Shown here: positions 24,798 through 29,058 of the stretch, piece after piece | Layout: the number at the start of each line of letters is the position of its first letter | Position numbering within the stretch: the stretch's first letter is position 1 | Source of the DNA: Bacteroidetes bacterium UBA6661 | Lineage (GTDB): Bacteria; Bacteroidota; Bacteroidia; AKYH767-A; OLB10 | Reading direction: 5' to 3' | Assembly (NCBI GenBank): GCA_002455375.1 | Contig: DKKR01000076.1 | Location: forward strand, 9,886 to 38,943 | DNA: 29,058 nucleotides | Program-made: the position numbers and the translations under genes | Notes under the pieces: generated by a model | The model's input: the letters and a program-made list of their open reading frames with translations, nothing else | Databases searched by the model: none | What the model was told of the DNA's origin: nothing

Positions 24798-26438
24798 TTA
24801 ATCGCTTTTAACAATAATAGCATTGCTGCTGCTTTTATCGGTTAACACATTTAATAAATACGTACCACTTTGTTGATTTGCTAGGGTGATAGTATTTATG
24901 CCCGCTGGTAAAATGGTTCTTAAAATTACCTGTCCGGTAATGGAGCTAATTGTTACTGTTGCTTTTTCAATCACATTTATTTGTACAGTTTCAGTAAAAG
25001 GATTTGGGAATACTTTAACGGATGAGTTTGTATAAGTATCATGTAAGCCAGTAAGAGGTTGGCTCCATTTAAAAAGATAAGCATCGTCCGTGCCTGTTGA
25101 TGTTAAGTTGTACAAATTATTTGAAGGATCAAAATCGCATGTCCCGCCAAACTCTCCAGCTACGTAGATTTTTTCATGTGCATCCAATTTTATTGACAAT
25201 CCAATATTGTTTGAACCTTTTATTTGATTAGCCCAAATTAAACTACCGGTACTTTCTAATTTACTAATGAAGGTATTTATTCCTCCGATACTACTTAAAT
25301 TATAAATACCAGTTCCAGGATCAAAATCAACAGTATCGTTAAATGCACCAGTGGTATAAATGTTATTTACTGAGTCTATAACTATCCCCATACCCTCATC
25401 ACTTCCTGTACTCCCCCAACTTTTTGCCCAAATCAAATTCCCTCCATTATCTAACTTAAATAAACAAACATCAGTCAAACCATTGCTTATTAAATTAAAA
25501 ACATTTGCACTCGGATCAGCATCCAAGGTATCTATAAAATAACCTATACCATAAATATTATCTAAATTGTCTATGGTTAAATTACTTCCAATTGAATAGT
25601 TAGCCCCCCCCAATTGTTTTGCCCAGGCAAAATGCCCTCCACTGTCTAATTCGCAGATGTAAATATCTGAGTAGCCATAGGATAATAAATCATAATTGAT
25701 GACTGTATCCGGATTGAAGTCGCATAAACCTTTAAACTCACCTACTAAAAGAATATCTCCGCTACTATTCAATTTAATAGAATTTACATAGTCTTCATCA
25801 CCACCACCAAAAGTTTTTATCCAATTCAAATTACCACCACCATCCAGTTTAGCTATAAAAACATCACTAATTCCTTTTGAATGGCCCATAAGGCTATCAT
25901 TTGTGATATCTATAAAGTGTAGGGTATCTGAAAAAATACCAGCCCAAAACACATTGCCATCGCTAACAACACAAGAAGTTCCTCTATCATATGAAAATTC
26001 ACTGCCACTCACTACTTTTACCCAAATAAAATTACCCGTAGAATCTAATTTTAGCAAAAACGCACTTGAAGTACTTTGGGATTTTAATAAAGTAACTCCC
26101 GGGCCCGGATCAAAATCAACAGAGTCCCCAAAATAACCAGAAATGTAAATATTACTGTTATTATCGCATACGATCTCATAGCTACCATCTACACCTGGGC
26201 CTCCAATTAATTTATTCCAAAGAATAACGCCATTAGAATCTATTTTATAAATAAAACAATCCGGACTGGAAGCTTCAGTAAATCCAGTGACATAAATATT
26301 TCCTGCTTGGTCAATAGCATTACTAGTGGCTATGTCAACTTGAATGCCCCCAAACTGCTTAGCCCATTGCAGGGTTTGTGAAGTAGCAATAGAAAATTGC
26401 AAAACCAAAACTATTAAAAAAAGAAAAAAGTTTCTCAT
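24798..26438 (-). CDS. Secreted SBBP-type beta-propeller protein with T9SS type A sorting domain
   Basis: The 546-residue protein has a signal peptide (about 1-21, ending IATSQ), then about six repeats of ~70 residues. Each repeat has the pattern LxWAKxxGG...D...I..D..GNIYVTG.F..TVDFDPG (for example at about 23-95 and 165-235). The pattern is that of SBBP beta-propeller repeats, and the acidic DFDPG loops could bind calcium. One repeat has lost the FDP element (DTLHFIDITNDS). The final ~75 residues (VKVFPNPFTETVQINV ... SGTYLLNVLTD) are a type A sorting domain. It is likely attached to the cell surface or released. The gene stands between two fragments of the zincin-like gene, 17 bp after one and 42 bp before the other, and is not related to them. 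Confidence 0.85.
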   Translation of the reverse strand: MRNFFLFLIVLVLQFSIATSQTLQWAKQFGGIQVDIATSNAIDQAGNIYVTGFTEASSPDCFIYKIDSNGVILWNKLIGGPGVDGSYEIVCDNNSNIYISGYFGDSVDFDPGPGVTLLKSQSTSSAFLLKLDSTGNFIWVKVVSGSEFSYDRGTSCVVSDGNVFWAGIFSDTLHFIDITNDSLMGHSKGISDVFIAKLDGGGNLNWIKTFGGGDEDYVNSIKLNSSGDILLVGEFKGLCDFNPDTVINYDLLSYGYSDIYICELDSGGHFAWAKQLGGANYSIGSNLTIDNLDNIYGIGYFIDTLDADPSANVFNLISNGLTDVCLFKLDNGGNLIWAKSWGSTGSDEGMGIVIDSVNNIYTTGAFNDTVDFDPGTGIYNLSSIGGINTFISKLESTGSLIWANQIKGSNNIGLSIKLDAHEKIYVAGEFGGTCDFDPSNNLYNLTSTGTDDAYLFKWSQPLTGLHDTYTNSSVKVFPNPFTETVQINVIEKATVTISSITGQVILRTILPAGINTITLANQQSGTYLLNVLTDKSSSNAIIVKSD

Positions 26439-26455
26439 GGTGTTTACTTGAGAAT

Positions 26456-26866
26456 TTAAAGGTATAAAATTTTTTTAACAGTCAAAGCTCCAAAACTTAA
26501 TTCATAATATTTTCTTGTAAAAATACCCTGTGGAGGTACGGTTGCAAAATCAGCATCCATGAAAGAGGTTAAATTAGTAGGTGGATTGGAGTTTACTGTA
26601 TTCGATGTGCCGGGATCCCAATAATTACTAGGGGCACCAGCAAGTGGATCATTTGGTGTAGCATCATAAATAATATTGATCATTAAATTTAAAACTCTGT
26701 AGTTGCCATAAGGCGAAATACTGAATCCGTTTTTACTTTCATAAGTAGCCCCTTGTAATGCAGAAGGCGGAGACGGGTCAACAAATTCACATTCCTGTGC
26801 CATTGCATTTTGGTTCAGCAACAATACTGTTGCTATTGCGCTAATTGGTTTTGATAATTTTTTCAT
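26456..26866 (-). pseudogene. N-terminal fragment of the zincin-like gene (136 codons)
   Basis: The 136-residue product has a signal peptide (1-23, NQNAMAQ). KNGFSISPYGNYRVLNLMIN, then NPPTNLTSFMDADFATVPPQ and GIFTRKYYELSFGAL align with residues 51-137 of the intact 1436-residue protein. The alignment ends at FGAL, and VKKILYL plus a stop follow. The catalytic region is therefore absent. It is a longer remnant than the 72-codon copy and was cut at a different point, so at least two separate truncations occurred. Its first 26 bp overlap the end of FED copy 2, the same coupling seen between the intact pair. Confidence 0.82.
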
Positions 26867-27059
26867 GATACTGATTTTTTGAGTTATCTGTAATTTGTAT
26901 TATGTACATTCCGTTGGGAATATCTTTCATTGAAATAATAAAGTCATCAGAATTTATTTGCCTGTATTCTTTAAACACTGTTCCTGTTAAATCTGATAGC
27001 TGAATGTTATCAACATGATTTTTAATACTGATTCTTAAATTATCTGTTACAGGATTAGG
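26836..27059 (-). repeat. 224-bp direct repeat, copy 1
   Basis: It matches 27788-28011 with one mismatch (T at 26859, C at 27811). It codes for the whole type A sorting domain of FED copy 2 from PNPVTDN to the stop, and the first codons of the overlapping zincin fragment (KLSKPISA). Confidence 0.97.
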
Positions 27060-27731
27060 ATAAATTTTTAATTTATTTTTTTCAACCTGCTGAACTCCCA
27101 CAGGCTGCAATCCTGTCCAGGGGCGAAACTGGAAAGTTATCATTATATCAACGGGTCCCGAAAAAACATTATCCATAACCATGCTGTCTTTCATGAAACA
27201 GAAAGTGCCTGATGCTGTATCCGTAACCAAAATAGCAAATCCCTGTCCCGGACAGGGCGTTATATTGTGAGAATAGTACCAGTCTATGTGCATTTCGGCA
27301 TTAGGCAGTGGCGACTGGTTCGGAAACGGAAGCGAGTCCGACCTGAAAGTACTGACATCCCATTTGAATTTGGTTGGTGGATAGGTATTGGCCACAGTCA
27401 ATTGAAATGAATAATAGCTAAGTGATGTATCTATTATCTCTACCTTATACATAATGAAGCTTGTAACTGGTGATGCAGAAGCATTCAAATTAACAAAATC
27501 ATAGGGTACAGGATATTCTCCAAAGATTGTATCTGCTAAAACCGGTCCTACGAAAGCTCCTGGAGAAAATCCATAATACAATGTATCTTTTTGCCCTATG
27601 GCATCTTCAATATATACCGGGAAAACCCAACGCGGTTGTTGTGATGCACCCGGTATCTGATATACTGTTTGCGATGTTGAATAACCAACCTTCAATATCA
27701 GGATAAGCGATATTATAATATTCTTTTTCAT
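26841..27731 (-). CDS. Secreted 'FED' protein with T9SS type A sorting domain (copy 2)
   Basis: The 296-residue protein has a signal peptide (about 1-20, VGYSTSQ), then WVFPVYIEDAIGQKDTLYYG (34-53) and DTIFGEYPVPYDF, the paralogue motifs. A beta-rich middle with the cysteine pair CPGQGF / TFCFM follows. The sorting domain starts at KIYPNPVTDNLRISI and ends GMYIIQITDN...KIIKTN. The last ~72 residues are identical to those of copy 1 while the N-terminal parts differ strongly, so the 3' end was copied or gene-converted recently. The ATG at 27731 follows TAATATG, and a TACTTTTG promoter element lies 23 bp upstream. The gene overlaps the following zincin fragment by 26 bp. Confidence 0.78.
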   Translation of the reverse strand: MKKNIIISLILILKVGYSTSQTVYQIPGASQQPRWVFPVYIEDAIGQKDTLYYGFSPGAFVGPVLADTIFGEYPVPYDFVNLNASASPVTSFIMYKVEIIDTSLSYYSFQLTVANTYPPTKFKWDVSTFRSDSLPFPNQSPLPNAEMHIDWYYSHNITPCPGQGFAILVTDTASGTFCFMKDSMVMDNVFSGPVDIMITFQFRPWTGLQPVGVQQVEKNKLKIYPNPVTDNLRISIKNHVDNIQLSDLTGTVFKEYRQINSDDFIISMKDIPNGMYIIQITDNSKNQYHEKIIKTN

Positions 27732-27752
27732 ATTACCAAATTTTTATCCTTT

Positions 27753-27818
27753 TCAAAAGTATAATATTTTTTCAGAAAAAATCACACTTGCGCTAATTGG
27801 TTTTGATAATCTTTTCAT
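27753..27818 (-). pseudogene. Vestigial start of a zincin-type fragment (21 codons)
   Basis: An ATG at 27818 opens MKRLSKPISA, nearly the same as the start MKKLSKPISA of the 136-codon fragment, but the frame leaves the homology at 27788 and ends at a TGA (27755-27753) inside the promoter of FED copy 2. Together with the overlap onto FED copy 1 this mirrors the FED-to-zincin junction and marks where another zincin copy once stood. Confidence 0.7.
27754..27761 (-). promoter_or_regulatory. Candidate -7 element (TACTTTTG) of FED copy 2
   Basis: TACTTTTG on the minus strand matches TAnnTTTG and lies 22 bp before the ATG at 27731. The surrounding 23 bp (27752-27774) recur at 28633-28655 upstream of FED copy 1 with one mismatch. 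An AT-only perfect inverted repeat (27767-27781, TTTTTTC-A-GAAAAAA) sits just upstream. Confidence 0.5.
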
Positions 27819-28011
27819 GATACTGATTTTTTGAGTTATCTGTAATTTGTATTATGTACATTCCGTTGGGAATATCTTTCATTGAAATAATAAAGTCATC
27901 AGAATTTATTTGCCTGTATTCTTTAAACACTGTTCCTGTTAAATCTGATAGCTGAATGTTATCAACATGATTTTTAATACTGATTCTTAAATTATCTGTT
28001 ACAGGATTAGG
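27788..28011 (-). repeat. 224-bp direct repeat, copy 2
   Basis: Same sequence as 26836-27059 except one base. It holds the sorting domain of FED copy 1 and the vestigial start of a zincin-type gene. The copies are 952 bp apart (start to start). Confidence 0.97.
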
Positions 28012-28611
28012 GAATATTTTATATTGCTCTTTTGATATGGTATTAAGTCCTATTGTTGGGTCATAAAGCAAATTAATGTCTAATGGAAATTGACTTGCAC
28101 TTCCCCAGCTAAAAGCTGGAGCAAAAGCACTATCATCCATTAGCATATCAAAATATTGGCAACCAAGACAATTGTTAACTGCAAAAAAATAATCGTTATC
28201 CATTCTCGCTATATTAAATACTCCTTGCTGAACAGGAAGATATGATGCATGAAAAAGCGATGTATCCCAACTTACAGTTATCGGATATTGATAGTTGAGA
28301 GCATAGATATATGCATTATGTCCAGGGAAATAAAAATAAGGAAGTGCAAAGGTTTTTGTTGTATCATTATCATAATTGAAGATGTATACATTGAATTTAG
28401 AATAATCAATAACTACTTTACCTTCACCTAAAAGGGTATCAGTAGGTAGTGTGCCATGTGCAGTCGTATCATAAACCAGCCAAATAGTATCTTTAGCACC
28501 CGTAACGTCTTCAAATGCAATATGAAATTTCCATTGGGGTTGGGCATTTGCCATAAATGACAATGCAGGTAAAAATAAAACCGCCACGATTTTAATTATA
28601 TATTTTTTCAT
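27793..28611 (-). CDS. Secreted 'FED' protein with T9SS type A sorting domain (copy 1)
   Basis: I choose the ATG at 28611, giving 272 residues that begin with a clean signal peptide (MKKYIIKIVAVLFLPALSFM, cleaved after ANAQ). ACAGGAGA precedes this ATG. An ATG at 28656 would add MKKYYTFEYIEKHRR, but that stretch contains the promoter-like block shared with copy 2, so it is probably untranslated. The motif WKFHIAFEDVTGAKDT and DTLLGEGKVVIDY mark the paralogue family, and NNCLGCQYF is a cysteine pair. The sorting domain starts at KIFPNPVTDNLRISI and is identical to copy 2 to its end. Function is unknown. Confidence 0.75.
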   Translation of the reverse strand: MKKYIIKIVAVLFLPALSFMANAQPQWKFHIAFEDVTGAKDTIWLVYDTTAHGTLPTDTLLGEGKVVIDYSKFNVYIFNYDNDTTKTFALPYFYFPGHNAYIYALNYQYPITVSWDTSLFHASYLPVQQGVFNIARMDNDYFFAVNNCLGCQYFDMLMDDSAFAPAFSWGSASQFPLDINLLYDPTIGLNTISKEQYKIFPNPVTDNLRISIKNHVDNIQLSDLTGTVFKEYRQINSDDFIISMKDIPNGMYIIQITDNSKNQYHEKIIKTN

Positions 28612-28634
28612 TCTCCTGTGCTTTTCTATGTATT

Positions 28635-28642
28635 CAAAAGTA
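28635..28642 (-). promoter_or_regulatory. Candidate -7 element (TACTTTTG) of FED copy 1
   Basis: TACTTTTG on the minus strand, 23 bp before the preferred ATG at 28611. It lies in the 23-bp block 28633-28655 shared with the region upstream of FED copy 2. Confidence 0.5.
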
Positions 28643-28650
28643 TAATACTT

Positions 28651-28717
28651 TTTCATTGTTCTAAAATTTTGGTATAAAAATTAAATGTAAAACTCTGTAG
28701 TTAACATAAGGCGAAAT
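28651..28717 (-). repeat. Direct repeat, copy B (fragment end plus FED start)
   Basis: Matches 24527-24593 at 60 of 67 positions. It includes the end of a zincin remnant and an ATG (28656) homologous to the start of FED copy 3. Confidence 0.85.
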
Positions 28718-28732
28718 TGGAGTTCCAATATA
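28661..28732 (-). pseudogene. 3' remnant of a truncated zincin-type fragment
   Basis: Without a start codon or signal peptide, this frame reads YIGTPISPYVNYRVLHLIFI then PKF and a stop. It matches the end of the 72-codon fragment (SISPYGNYRVLNLIFIPKF). The 5' part has been replaced by unrelated DNA. It is the outermost trace of the duplicated zincin-FED unit. Confidence 0.8.
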
Positions 28733-29058
28733 CAACTGTTTTATTTCGGAAGAAATTCTTCCAAAAAGTTAAGACTCTTCCACATCCTTAGATTCAGCAC
28801 TCTTCTATTGGTGTGAACAAACAATAGTATTAAGTTATAAAGCGCTAATCATAATTATTTTTTTTCCTCCCTCTCCTATTTTTTCTTACATGAGATTTCC
28901 AAGCTTGGCAGTAGTTTAAAACGTGGCTCTCCTCTGAAAGACGAAATAAGTCCTTACGGTTAGTGCAATTTTCTTACAAAAGAAAGAAAGCTCATTTCGA
29001 AGTCAGAAAAATCTGAGTAGCGGCAATTGGTTTGCAATTACCCATACAAATTCAAATA
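28733..29058. other. Stretch without a convincing gene at the right edge
   Basis: No open frame with a start codon of useful length was found. On the minus strand 29045-28992 opens a 17-codon frame (MGNCKPIAATQIFLTSK). After two stops, the same frame reads on for 42 codons (28973-28845) with basic content near its end (SHVRKNRRGRKK). Small hairpins occur: TCAGA...TCTGA near 29002-29015 and GGAAGAA...TTCTTCC at 28748-28762. It may be a decayed gene or a structured non-coding segment. Confidence 0.4.

Noticed and set aside
28612..28656. Start of FED copy 1 at the first ATG (28656)
   Set aside because: The added 15 residues are charged and come before a proper signal peptide, and the DNA matches the untranslated region before FED copy 2.
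28748..28762. Near-palindrome GGAAGAA-A-TTCTTCC as a terminator
   Set aside because: The loop is too small and no T-run follows on either strand in a useful place.

Overview
The window looks like chromosomal DNA of a Bacteroidota (class Bacteroidia in the broad sense, Chitinophagia/Sphingobacteriia-like). The DNA is AT-rich. Type IX secretion (T9SS) C-terminal domains of both kinds are present, and start sites mostly lack Shine-Dalgarno sequences. Several 5' regions carry the Bacteroidota -7 element TAnnTTTG. No rRNA, tRNA, CRISPR array, insertion sequence or phage gene was recognised.

Left part (1-2908): a run of minus-strand genes. It holds a metallo-beta-lactamase/rhodanese protein of the persulfide dioxygenase type (cut by the window edge), a MerR regulator with a cobalamin-binding domain that keeps the Wx9EH motif of B12 photoreceptors, and methylenetetrahydrofolate reductase (metF). 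A strong intrinsic terminator at 2929-2964 separates metF from the next operon.

Second part (2988-7774): a three-gene minus-strand operon. It encodes an ECF sigma factor, a single-pass membrane protein with an anti-sigma-like N-terminus and a gliding/T9SS-type C-terminal domain, and a 1095-residue Ig-repeat surface protein with a type B sorting domain. This is the most interesting regulatory arrangement here: the presumed anti-sigma carries the same kind of domain as the secreted product.

Middle (7958-19043): a GTG-started sensor histidine kinase; two divergent DinB-fold metal-site proteins; a tightly packed minus-strand operon (ComF-like phosphoribosyltransferase, free methionine-R-sulfoxide reductase, Ig-like lipoprotein, RidA-family deaminase, SDR oxidoreductase) with overlapping ends; a coiled-coil membrane protein; and an 1155-residue outer-membrane protein of unknown role.

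Right part (19284-28732): a minus-strand array of secreted T9SS proteins. An intact 1436-residue zincin-like protein (HELAH motif, beta-solenoid stretches, type A sorting domain) lies next to a small secreted protein I call FED (after its Phe-Glu-Asp...Gly...Asp-Thr motif). This two-gene unit appears to have been duplicated in tandem. Three FED genes alternate with one intact peptidase-like gene, two N-terminal fragments and two smaller remnants, and a beta-propeller (SBBP) gene has come to lie among them. A 224-bp direct repeat with one mismatch shows that part of this duplication is recent. The last ~325 bp hold no convincing gene.
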